Shown piece by piece: positions 1 to 5,833 of a stretch of 9,354 nt of DNA. This stretch comes from Candidatus Methylomirabilota bacterium (lineage in GTDB: Bacteria > Methylomirabilota > Methylomirabilia > Methylomirabilales > JACQHM01): assembly GCA_016199025.1 (NCBI GenBank), contig JACQHM010000068.1:1-9354 (forward strand), read 5' to 3'. The first letter of the stretch is position 1. Each line of letters opens with the position of its first letter. Under the pieces are notes generated by a model, which worked only from the letters and a program-made list of their open reading frames with translations, was not told the DNA's origin and made no database searches. Position numbers and translations under genes: made by a program.

Positions 1-2
1 CC

Positions 3-149
3 CTGGGACAGTATCCCAAATTGGGGGAGGAGGCGGCCCGGGCCATCCCGAACGCCCGGCTCGTGCGACTCCCAAACATCGGGCATATTCCCCATTTGGA
101 GGCACCGGAGCGTTTCCACCAGGAACTGCTCGAATTCCTGCGTAATTAG
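3..149 (+). CDS. Alpha/beta hydrolase, C-terminal end only (5' end outside window)
   Basis: The frame is open from base 3 to a TAG at 147-149 and encodes the last 48 residues of a protein that begins upstream. The segment GHIPHLEAPERF followed by a short terminal helix (ELLEFLRN) is the classic end of an alpha/beta hydrolase: the His of GHIPH is the catalytic histidine of the Ser-Asp-His triad, and 'P.L..PERF' marks the final helix. The preceding segment reading IPNARLVRLPNIGH fits the last core strand that leads to this histidine. The nucleophile elbow and acid residue lie outside the window, so the substrate (ester, epoxide, haloacid or C-C bond) cannot be named. The cupin gene follows after 45 bases on the same strand, so the two may be co-transcribed. 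Confidence 0.8.
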   Translation: MGQYPKLGEEAARAIPNARLVRLPNIGHIPHLEAPERFHQELLEFLRN

Positions 150-194
150 CCTGATGGATCACCTAAGCGAAGGTCTTTCCAAAGGAGGAGCCTC

Positions 195-710
195 ATGTGC
201 ACGAAGGCCTTTCTCACCTTTGTCTTGTTTCTTTTGGGGCTTGGCCTTTTTCTGGCAGGGCCCAGGGTGGGATCATCTCAGGGATCTCACCAAGAAGCCC
301 CCAAGCTCGAGACCAAGACACCCCCTGGGAGAAAGCTGGTGATCAAAAACAGGAACACCCAAGAGGTGAGGATCCAGAAGAACCCCTTCGGGGGGAAGGG
401 AGAGATCTACCGATGGTTCTATTTCAGCAAGGAGGATGCCTCTCTGGTGAAAACCGTCAATGAGGCCAGCATGACCCCTGGGAGCTATTCCGCCCTCCAT
501 GGGTGGGAAAACGCCTACGAGATTATGTACTTTCTTGAAGGCGAAGGGACATACCAAAAGGACGATGAAGGACCGGTCCCGATCAAAGCCGGTGATGTCG
601 TGCTACACAAACCAGGGGAGCGGTGGAGCATTCACAATACTTCGGAGAAGCCATTACGGTATCTCGTCGTGCTTGTGACCAGCGATGAGGAGGTGAGGCC
701 GCTCAAGTGA
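195..710 (+). CDS. Exported cupin-domain protein
   Basis: 171 residues. The ATG at 195 has an excellent ribosome binding site (AGGAGG at 183-188, six bases upstream). Residues about 4-22 form a hydrophobic stretch after a lysine, consistent with a signal peptide or membrane anchor, so the protein probably acts outside the cytoplasm; no lipobox is obvious. Residues about 90-165 form a single cupin barrel. Motif 1 is G96-x5-H102-x-W104-x4-E109-x5-G115 and motif 2 runs from G133 through P140-G141 to W144 and N148. In canonical cupins the metal is bound by two His and one Glu in motif 1 and one His in motif 2. Here H102 and E109 remain, while both other His positions read Trp; H147 lies close and might substitute. 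The fold call is solid and the function is unknown. Cupins of this size may be dioxygenases, isomerases or sugar/ligand-binding proteins. It sits between a hydrolase and an NADP-linked reductase. Confidence 0.85.
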   Translation: MCTKAFLTFVLFLLGLGLFLAGPRVGSSQGSHQEAPKLETKTPPGRKLVIKNRNTQEVRIQKNPFGGKGEIYRWFYFSKEDASLVKTVNEASMTPGSYSALHGWENAYEIMYFLEGEGTYQKDDEGPVPIKAGDVVLHKPGERWSIHNTSEKPLRYLVVLVTSDEEVRPLK

Positions 711-735
711 GGTTTACTACGGTACGCCTCTGCTC

Positions 736-747
736 GCGCTGTAGCGC
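736..747. other. Short GC-rich inverted repeat
   Basis: GCGCT-GT-AGCGC lies in the gap between the cupin and reductase genes. The arms match perfectly but the two-base loop is too tight for a full five-pair hairpin, and no T-tract follows, so it is not a recognisable intrinsic terminator. It may be chance in GC-rich DNA. Nothing else stands out in this 79-base gap apart from the ribosome binding site of the next gene. Confidence 0.25.
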
Positions 748-777
748 CGTGGCGATCTCTTCCGGTGGATGAGAAAC

Positions 778-785
778 GAGGAGGG
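778..785 (+). promoter_or_regulatory. Ribosome binding site deciding the reductase start
   Basis: GAGGAGGG ends four bases before the ATG at 790. An in-frame ATG at 769 lies upstream of this site and would add seven unconserved-looking residues, so 790 is preferred. Confidence 0.75.
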
Positions 786-789
786 AACG

Positions 790-1422
790 ATGAACATTGG
801 GATCATTGGCACGGGAAACATGGGAAGTGGGTTGGGAAAACTTTGGGCAGGCAAAGGCCACAAGGTCTTGTTTGGCTCACGGGACCCCCAGAAGGCAAAC
901 ACCTTGGCAAGCTCCATTGGACCGAATGCAAGCGGGGGAACGATTGCCGATGCGGCGAAGTTTGGAGAGGCTGTCCTCCTGGCGACACCTTGGGCAGCAA
1001 CCAGAGACGCGATCAATGCGGCTGGGTCGCTTGTGGGAAAGATTCTCATCGACTGCACAAACCCCCTGGCACCGGACTACATGTCCCTCGTCGTGGGCCA
1101 TACCACTTCAGGGGCAGAGGAGATTGCCAAGTGGGCAACAGGGGCAAAAGTGGTGAAGGCCTTCAACGCCGTCTTCGCCCAGGTGCTCCACTCGGGGAAT
1201 CCCCTCTTTGGTTCAGAGCCCGCCACCATCTTCTATTGCGGGGATGATGCCCAGGCGAAAGGAATCGTCGCCGGGCTGATCACTGAACTGGATTTTGAAG
1301 CGATTGATGCGGGCCCGTTGAAGAACGCGCGCGCTCTCGAACCGCTGGGAGAGCTGTTCGTGCAACTGGGGTACGGTCTTGGCATGGGAACAAACATCGC
1401 TGTCAAAGTGCTTCGCCGCTGA
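790..1422 (+). CDS. NADPH-dependent F420 reductase-like Rossmann oxidoreductase
   Basis: 210 residues from the ATG at 790, which places the nucleotide-binding motif right at the N-terminus (MNIGIIGTGNMG, glycine motif at residues 7-12) as is usual for the family. G29-S30-R31 follows the second strand; a Ser-Arg pair here is typical of NADPH preference through the 2'-phosphate. The segments LLATPW (64-69), a DCTNPL turn (88-93) and VVKAFN (121-126) match the pattern of the F420_oxidored / NADPH-dependent F420 reductase family (Pfam PF03807 group). Such enzymes move hydride between NADP and coenzyme F420, but many homologues in bacteria without F420 have other or unknown substrates, so F420 use is not shown. 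The C-terminal helices (about 180-210) complete a normal-length protein. It lies 36 bases before the MDR-family dehydrogenase, in a run of redox genes. Confidence 0.85.
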   Translation: MNIGIIGTGNMGSGLGKLWAGKGHKVLFGSRDPQKANTLASSIGPNASGGTIADAAKFGEAVLLATPWAATRDAINAAGSLVGKILIDCTNPLAPDYMSLVVGHTTSGAEEIAKWATGAKVVKAFNAVFAQVLHSGNPLFGSEPATIFYCGDDAQAKGIVAGLITELDFEAIDAGPLKNARALEPLGELFVQLGYGLGMGTNIAVKVLRR

Positions 1423-1458
1423 GGGAACAAGAGAGACCCATAGAGGGAAGGGGGATCG

Positions 1459-2514
1459 ATGTCTCATAATCAAGAGCAGATCCAGCAGAAGGTCACAACC
1501 ATGAAAGCCATCGGTCAACACGAAAACGGCGGACCGGAAGTTTTACAGTTTGTCACAATCCCCAAGCCCGTTCCGAGGCCTCGTGATATTCTCGTGCGGG
1601 TGAAAGCGGTCTCGGTGAATCCCGTGGATGCCAAAGTTCGACGAGGGATGATTCCTTACGCTATGTCTGTCGCAAATCCGCCGCTCATTCTTGGGTGGGA
1701 CGCCGCAGGCGTTGTGGAAGAGTTAGGCGACGAGGCCGGCCGTTTTAAGATCGGCGACGAGGTCTGCTTTGCTGGCGTCGTCAATCGACCAGGCTCTTAT
1801 GCGGAGTTCGTCGCGGTAGACGAGCGGATTGTGGGGAAAAAACTGAAGACCCTGAGCTTTGAGGAAGCGGCCGCCATACCGCTCACAGCCATTACTGCGT
1901 GGGAAGCCTTTATCGAAAACATGAACGCGCCAAAAGAAGCGACAGATCCACAGCGTACAGCCCTGATAGTCGGCGGCGCTGGAGGAGTCGGTTCTATTGC
2001 CATTCAAATCGCCAAGCGCGTGTGCAGCCTGTATGCCGTTGCGACGGCGTCGCGCCCAGCTTCCGTCGAGTTTTGCAAGAAGATGGGTGCTGACGCGGTC
2101 ATTGACCATACCAAAGATCTGGCAATTCAGTTGAAAACACTCGGCCTCAATGGCGTAGACTACGTCTTAAACTGTGCCCCACTGACGAACTTTCCCCAAC
2201 TGGTTCCTCTCTTGAACCCGCTGGGGAAGATCTGCTGCATTTTAGCGGGTGAGCCGGCGAAGGCACTGGATGTGAGTGGGCTTATGCTCAAAAGAGGAAT
2301 GCTCTCCTTTGAGGTCATGTGGTGTCGCCCCATGCTCGACGTTCAGCCTGAGAAACAGGGGCGTCTCTTGGATGAGGTGGCAGATTTATTGGATCAGAAA
2401 GTCCTTGTGAGTCCCATGACAACAGTCATGGATTGGAGTGAGGTGCAGGAGGCCCATAGGGCCATCGAAACCGGACATACGGTTGGAAAGATTGTCTTGA
2501 AGGTGTCTTCCTAA
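1459..2514 (+). CDS. MDR-family zinc-type alcohol dehydrogenase-like protein / NADPH:quinone reductase
   Basis: 351 residues, full length for a medium-chain dehydrogenase/reductase. The N-terminal GroES-like domain (about 15-150) carries KAVSVNPVDAKVR (49-61) and LGWDAAGVV (78-86). The Rossmann domain has VGGAGGVGS (171-179) for NADPH, then TASRP and a conserved GADAVIDH stretch. This pattern closely resembles the 'zinc-binding alcohol dehydrogenase family protein' group (TIGR02817-like, related to quinone oxidoreductases and ZADH proteins). The structural-zinc Cys cluster of classical alcohol dehydrogenases is absent, as is normal for the group, and a catalytic zinc is unlikely. The likely reaction is NADPH-dependent reduction of a quinone or enone; the true substrate is unknown. 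The ATG at 1459 follows a purine-rich AAGGGGGA. An alternative ATG at 1501 (MKAIG) matches where homologues usually start but has a weaker site. Its base composition looks less GC-rich than the ATP synthase genes. Confidence 0.88.
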   Translation: MSHNQEQIQQKVTTMKAIGQHENGGPEVLQFVTIPKPVPRPRDILVRVKAVSVNPVDAKVRRGMIPYAMSVANPPLILGWDAAGVVEELGDEAGRFKIGDEVCFAGVVNRPGSYAEFVAVDERIVGKKLKTLSFEEAAAIPLTAITAWEAFIENMNAPKEATDPQRTALIVGGAGGVGSIAIQIAKRVCSLYAVATASRPASVEFCKKMGADAVIDHTKDLAIQLKTLGLNGVDYVLNCAPLTNFPQLVPLLNPLGKICCILAGEPAKALDVSGLMLKRGMLSFEVMWCRPMLDVQPEKQGRLLDEVADLLDQKVLVSPMTTVMDWSEVQEAHRAIETGHTVGKIVLKVSS

Positions 2515-2569
2515 ACGCTATAGCAGATCTAAAGAGATGGAAACGGCAAGTAGGGGAGGAGACTGAAGT

Positions 2570-3248
2570 ATGCGAGCCGCTATTATTCCCGCCGTTCACG
2601 GCCCATGGGAAGTAAAAGAGGTTCCGACGCCTGAGCCCGGTGTCAATCAGGTCTTGATCAAGATTCACGCCAGTGGTCTTTGCTACACCGACGTTCACCT
2701 CACTGAGGGTGCCATCCCGGCCCAGTTTCCGCTCACGCTAGGGCATGAGCCGGTCGGGGAGATTGTCGCGGTGGGGGAGGGTGTCACCACCCGCACCATC
2801 GGCGATCGTGTCGGCGTGCCGTGGCTGCAAGCCTCGTGCAGTCGCTGCGAGTGGTGCCAGCGGGGCGCGTGAGCTTGGGGCGGACGAGGTGGTGGTGAAC
2901 GGGGAGGCGTTGCGAGAGGTGGGAGGAGCCGACGTCATCCTTGCGACCAGCAACTCGTATAAATTTACGAGCGAGGCGTTGAAGGGGTTACGCCCCGACG
3001 GACGCTTGGTCGTGATGGGATATTCGGACGAACCGCTTGAAGTCACCGGTGAACTGCTGTTCAAGCGTGGTCGCATCATCGGCTCGCTGCAAAACGGACG
3101 CGAATATCTGTACGAGGCGCTCGACTATGCCGCCAAGGGAAAGGTGAAGGTGATCACCGAAACCTACTCGTTGGACGAGATCGGCCGCGCCTATGAGAGG
3201 GTCGCAAAGGGTACAGTACGCTTCCGGGCGGTGATCACGGATGATTAG
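2570..3248 (+). pseudogene. Zinc-type alcohol dehydrogenase with internal deletion and frame change
   Basis: Two pieces of one family lie end to end in different frames. Bases 2570-2869 encode 100 residues of the GroES-like domain: C38 and the H59-E60 pair (catalytic zinc region) and C90, C93 and C96, the first three Cys of the structural zinc site. A TGA at 2870-2872 ends this frame just where the fourth Cys would come. From about 2865 a frame shifted by one encodes ARELGADEVV and runs to the TAG at 3246-3248; this is the Rossmann second half and C-terminal domain of the same family. By comparison with full-length enzymes of about 336-345 residues, roughly 100 residues are missing, including the fourth zinc Cys, the glycine-rich nucleotide motif and much of the core. 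A single deletion would have a length of 3n+2 bases. The ribosome binding site (AGGGGAGGA, 2552-2560) is intact. No functional dehydrogenase can result; an assembly error is the main alternative to true decay. Confidence 0.85.
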
Positions 3249-4081
3249 TTCAAGAGGGCGATGGCCTGGCGGATGGAGAGGATCTGTTGGCGGATGGAGG
3301 GGGCATCGGGCGCCTTTGGGAAGGCGTTCAAGTAGGCCTGGAGGTCTGATAGGGCCTTGGCGTACCGTTTGACCCGGGCATACAGGAGGCCCCGATCCCT
3401 GGTCTCCTGGAGGGAGCCGGGATTCAACAGGAGGATCCGCTCGACGACGGAGAGGGCCTTCTGGTACTCGCCAGCCTTGATGTAGATGTTCTTCAGGTTA
3501 TTCAACATCCGGGTGAGGATCTGTCGTTTCGTCACCGGCTCCAAGAACCCCCGCCGGAACCTGATCGTCCCCCCCCTCAGCTCCTCCACCAACCTCCGGC
3601 AGTGCTCCTCCGAGAGGATCGCTCCCCGATGGAACGGATCGATGAGGATCTCCTCATCAGGGGCCTGATACTTCACGACGAAGTGGGCGGGGAGGCCGAC
3701 GCCGACGAGGGGAAGACCTAAGCGCCTTCCGACCTCCATATAGACGACGGAGAGGGTGATGGGGATTCCCGTTTTTCGGTCCAGGACGTCGTTCAAGAAG
3801 CTGTTCCTAGGGTCGTAATACTCCCATGTATTCCCTGTGAACCCTTCCTCGTCGAAGAGGTAACGATTCAAGGCCCGGATAAAATGGAGAGGGCTGTCGG
3901 CCACCGTCCAAGACGATTCCACCTGTTCGGCCATCCAATCGAGGCGCTTGACGTAAGCGTCAATGGAGAGGTCGGGATATTCCTCCTTGGCGATCAGGAG
4001 GGAGGCGGTCGCGAGGTCGAGGGTCGCCTCGTCCTTCTCGATCAGCTCGGCGAACAAGCGACGGGCATCGGCCGCTGACAT
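3245..4081 (-). CDS. SirB1-like transglutaminase-fold protein with TPR repeats
   Basis: 278 residues. The start is the ATG at 4079-4081, preceded by GGGAGGAG; a GTG at 4091-4093 in the same frame begins inside that ribosome binding site and would also sit about at the predicted transcription start, so it is rejected. Residues about 40-185 match the SirB1 / Transglut_core2 family: DPRNSFLNDVL (90-100), R102-KTGIPITLS to 111, RRLGLPLVGVGLPAHFVV (119-136) and L147-IDPF. The protease-type Cys of true transglutaminases is not seen where it would align; Ser111 and following residues occupy that stretch, as in the family generally. Residues about 185-255 form TPR-like helical pairs (AGEYQKALSVVERILLLNP and KRYAKALSDLQAYLN), pointing to protein-protein contact. 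Family members are widely conserved but poorly characterised. No signal peptide; probably cytoplasmic. It is divergent from the ATP synthase operon and has its own promoter. Confidence 0.9.
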   Translation of the reverse strand: MSAADARRLFAELIEKDEATLDLATASLLIAKEEYPDLSIDAYVKRLDWMAEQVESSWTVADSPLHFIRALNRYLFDEEGFTGNTWEYYDPRNSFLNDVLDRKTGIPITLSVVYMEVGRRLGLPLVGVGLPAHFVVKYQAPDEEILIDPFHRGAILSEEHCRRLVEELRGGTIRFRRGFLEPVTKRQILTRMLNNLKNIYIKAGEYQKALSVVERILLLNPGSLQETRDRGLLYARVKRYAKALSDLQAYLNAFPKAPDAPSIRQQILSIRQAIALLN

Positions 4082-4083
4082 AG

Positions 4084-4091
4084 CTCCTCCC
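4084..4091 (-). promoter_or_regulatory. Ribosome binding site of the SirB1-like gene
   Basis: On the minus strand GGGAGGAG ends two bases before the ATG at 4081, with its AGGAG core well placed. It decides the start at 4081 over the GTG at 4093. Confidence 0.7.
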
Positions 4092-4099
4092 ACTTTTAC

Positions 4100-4128
4100 A
4101 TTTTACCCCTCTCTGCCCGCCGTTTCAA
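4100..4128 (-). promoter_or_regulatory. Sigma70-type promoter for the SirB1-like gene
   Basis: On the minus strand, TTGAAA (4123-4128) and TAAAAT (4100-4105) each match five of six consensus bases and are separated by exactly 17 bases. Transcription would begin near 4093, giving a leader of about 12 bases that contains the ribosome binding site. Assigned by eye from consensus. Confidence 0.65.
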
Positions 4129-4152
4129 CAGAACATCCACCGGAGAAAAGGC

Positions 4153-4181
4153 TTGACAGGATAGGCTGTTCGTGTTACTAG
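4153..4181 (+). promoter_or_regulatory. Probable sigma70-type promoter of the ATP synthase operon
   Basis: A perfect TTGACA (4153-4158) is followed after 17 bases by TACTAG (4176-4181), a weak -10 matching three of six bases but preceded by TG one base upstream (4173-4174), as in extended -10 promoters. Transcription would start near 4188, about 40 bases before the atpI reading frame opens. It does not overlap the oppositely oriented promoter at 4100-4128. Confidence 0.5.
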
Positions 4182-4253
4182 GTGAAAAGCTAGACAACAT
4201 CGGAGAGCGCCTGAAGCTCTGTCCTTTAGGCTTCTTTCCTTCTCCTAACCGCG

Positions 4254-4622
4254 ATCGAGACCAAGCACGTCATCCAGGGTACCGTCAAGGGCACCCTCCT
4301 CCTCGGACTGGGAGGGACAGGCCTCCTCCTCCTTCTAGGGAGGGAGGGGTGGGCACTGGGGTTTTCCTTGGGTGCCTTCCTTGGCATCGGGAACTTCCAG
4401 CTCATCGCCTGGGCCGTTCTCCGGGCGATGGGGCCTGAGCGCTCTAACCGGCCCCGGTACCTGTGGAAGGGGTCGCTGCTGCGTCTGCTGCTGGTCGGAC
4501 TGGCGTTCTTTCTGGCCTTCCGTTACCTACACGTGAATCTCTTTGTCCTGGCCTTCGGGCTCTTGTTCGCCCAGTTCATGATCCTCATCCTCCTGGTGGC
4601 GAAGGGGGCGAAGGCCGGCTAA
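4254..4622 (+). CDS. atpI: ATP synthase subunit I (AtpI), start codon unclear
   Basis: A small membrane protein with four hydrophobic segments. Counted from 4254, these are about residues 12-28 (GTLLLGLGGTGLLLLLG), 33-57, 75-92 and 94-115. Spacing, small size and position before the F1Fo genes fit the AtpI/subunit I family (Pfam PF03899), an accessory protein thought to help assemble the c-ring. The frame is open from the base after a TAG at 4227-4229, but contains no ATG, GTG or TTG before a TTG at 4368-4370, which would remove the first membrane segment. An ATC at 4254 would give 122 residues, a normal length, so it is used here as a provisional start. Possible explanations are a rare start codon, a sequence error, or a frameshift joining the GTG-started frame at 4172. 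The TAA at 4620-4622 is followed closely by atpF. Family call is likely; the start is not secure. Confidence 0.65.
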   Translation: METKHVIQGTVKGTLLLGLGGTGLLLLLGREGWALGFSLGAFLGIGNFQLIAWAVLRAMGPERSNRPRYLWKGSLLRLLLVGLAFFLAFRYLHVNLFVLAFGLLFAQFMILILLVAKGAKAG

Positions 4623-4640
4623 GCCATCAACCGTTCGATG

Positions 4641-4647
4641 AGGAAGG
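4641..4647 (+). promoter_or_regulatory. Ribosome binding site deciding the atpF start
   Basis: AGGAAGG lies five bases before the ATG at 4653. The earlier in-frame ATG at 4638 has only pyrimidine-mixed sequence upstream, so 4653 is preferred. Confidence 0.6.
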
Positions 4648-4652
4648 GACTC

Positions 4653-5246
4653 ATGAGGCGAAAAGGGTTGCTCGGACCGATAGGGACACTTCCTCTTCTC
4701 ATCCTCGCCTCCTCTCCCCTTGCCTGGGCGGCCGAGGAGGCGGCGGAACACAAACCCGGGATTATTAACTTAGATGTCAGCCTCATCCTCCAGATTGTCA
4801 ACTTCATCATCCTCATCTGGATCCTGAACCGTTTCCTCTTTAAGCCCCTGTCGGCCTTCCTGGCCAAACGGTCCGAGGGGATCAAGCAATCCCTGGACGA
4901 GGCCAAGGCGGCCAGGGAGGAAGCGGCAAGGATGCAACAGGGGTACCAGGCCCGCATGGCGGCCATCCAGCGGGAGGCGGAGGCAAGACGCGAAGAGGCG
5001 CTCCGCCAGGTGGAGGAGGAGCGCCGTCGGCTCCTTCTGGCCTCCCGGGACGAGGCCGAACGCCTGGTCGGACAGGCCCGGGCCCAGATCGAGCGAGAGG
5101 TAGAGCGGGCCAAGGCCACATTACGGGAGGAAGCGGTAACCCTCTCCCTTCAGGTCGCCGAGCGGGTCCTGCGGCGGAACCTGACGGCCGAGGACCATCG
5201 ACGGCTGGCCGAACAGTTCATCGAGGAGGTGGGGAGGGGCGCATGA
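4653..5246 (+). CDS. atpF: F-type ATP synthase subunit b
   Basis: 197 residues from the ATG at 4653 (202 if the ATG at 4638 is used). Subunit b forms the peripheral stalk that holds the F1 head still against the membrane stator. Residues 1-26 look like a cleavable signal peptide: basic start, hydrophobic core and A-W-A before AEE. A second hydrophobic segment at about 41-58 is the true membrane anchor, followed by N59-RFLFKPL and A71-KR, typical of b subunits. Residues about 75-180 are a long Ala/Glu/Arg-rich coiled coil, the stalk dimerisation region. A signal peptide on b is known from several Gram-negative-type lineages and agrees with a periplasmic N-terminus. Only one b gene is present; no b' paralogue is seen. 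The last codon and stop overlap the atpH start (ATGA, 5243-5246), suggesting translational coupling. Subunit a and c genes, usually just upstream, are absent. Confidence 0.93.
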   Translation: MRRKGLLGPIGTLPLLILASSPLAWAAEEAAEHKPGIINLDVSLILQIVNFIILIWILNRFLFKPLSAFLAKRSEGIKQSLDEAKAAREEAARMQQGYQARMAAIQREAEARREEALRQVEEERRRLLLASRDEAERLVGQARAQIEREVERAKATLREEAVTLSLQVAERVLRRNLTAEDHRRLAEQFIEEVGRGA

Positions 5247-5788
5247 GGCAGCGGGTCTCGTTGAAGCGCTACGCCAGGGCCCTGGTGGAGGTGGCCGAGA
5301 AGATGGGGGCCCTTCAGCAGGTCGGGGATGAGCTTCGAGGCTTCGCCGACCTCCTTGCCACAAACTCCGACCTCTCGACCTTTTTCCAGAATCCAGCCAT
5401 CCTGTTGAAGGATAAGAAACAGGTCTTCGACATGTTGGCGAAGCGGTCCGGTCTCTCCCCGATGGTCGAAAGCTTCGTGGGGTTCCTCCTGGAAAAAGGG
5501 GAGATCTGGGCGCTGCCGAGGATCCTCAGGGTCTACGAGGAGATGTCCGACGAGCGGCTGAATCGGACCAAGGCCATCGTGACCTCGGCAGTTCCGTTGG
5601 CCGACGGGGAACGGCGAACGGTTCTTGACCGTCTCACGGCCCTCACCGGGAAGACGGTGTACCTCGAAGAGAAGGTGGACCCCTCCCTCCTGGGGGGCTT
5701 AAAGATTCAGGTGAAGAGCACCGTGTACGACGGGACGTTACGGGCCAGGCTCACGAAGATCAGGGAACAGCTCTTGAACGCCTCTTGA
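5243..5788 (+). CDS. atpH: F-type ATP synthase subunit delta
   Basis: 181 residues, the usual length for the delta (OSCP) subunit, which links the top of the alpha3beta3 head to the b stalk. The N-terminal helical domain carries RYARALVEVAE (9-19) and, after it, the FFQNPAILLKDKKQVF segment typical of the family. The C-terminal part has the VTSAVPL strand and DPSLLGGLKIQV followed by YDGTLRARL, which matches the delta signature region ('D..liGG..i...d.v.DgS...rL'), with Thr in place of the common Ser. The ATG overlaps the atpF stop by four bases. Forty-five bases, including a stem-loop, separate it from atpA, the loosest junction between atpF and atpG. Confidence 0.93.
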   Translation: MRQRVSLKRYARALVEVAEKMGALQQVGDELRGFADLLATNSDLSTFFQNPAILLKDKKQVFDMLAKRSGLSPMVESFVGFLLEKGEIWALPRILRVYEEMSDERLNRTKAIVTSAVPLADGERRTVLDRLTALTGKTVYLEEKVDPSLLGGLKIQVKSTVYDGTLRARLTKIREQLLNAS

Positions 5789-5809
5789 AAGGGGGGCAAG
5801 TCCCCTCTT
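5789..5809 (+). promoter_or_regulatory. Stem-loop between atpH and atpA
   Basis: Starting directly after the atpH TGA, AAGGGGGG (5789-5796) can pair with CCCCTCTT (5802-5809) through eight pairs, one of them G-U, around a five-base CAAGT loop. No T-tract follows, so it is unlikely to terminate. It could shield the atpA message from 3' exonucleases or influence translation of atpA, which is needed in three copies per complex. Function is inferred. Confidence 0.45.
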
Positions 5810-5820
5810 AAGCTCATCAA

Positions 5821-5825
5821 AGGGG
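5821..5825 (+). promoter_or_regulatory. Ribosome binding site deciding the atpA start
   Basis: AGGGG lies eight bases before the ATG at 5834. Earlier in-frame GTG (5825) and ATG (5828) overlap or touch this site, so they are less likely starts. Confidence 0.55.
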
Positions 5826-5833
5826 TGATGCGG

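Noticed and set aside
736..747. GCGCT/AGCGC inverted repeat as a terminator of the cupin gene
   Set aside because: The stem is short, its loop is two bases and no T-tract follows.
765..1247. 160-codon frame overlapping the F420-reductase-like gene
   Set aside because: Overlaps a gene with a clear Rossmann motif and has a biased Gly/Arg/Trp/Cys composition typical of a wrong frame.
2745..2867. Upstream part of the frame that carries the dehydrogenase C-terminal half, which could be read as the start of an independent 167-residue gene
   Set aside because: Until about 2865 this frame is a shadow of the dehydrogenase N-terminal domain; family similarity begins only at the ARELGADEVV stretch.
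4172..4438. GTG-started 88-codon frame ahead of and across atpI
   Set aside because: After about 4250 it is Pro/Arg-rich shadow sequence of the membrane helices in another frame, and its first 25 residues match no family I recognise. It is kept only as a possible frameshift partner for atpI.
4653..5246. Possible b/b' gene pair or b-delta fusion
   Set aside because: Only one b-type protein is present, of normal length, and atpH begins with its own ATG in a separate frame.
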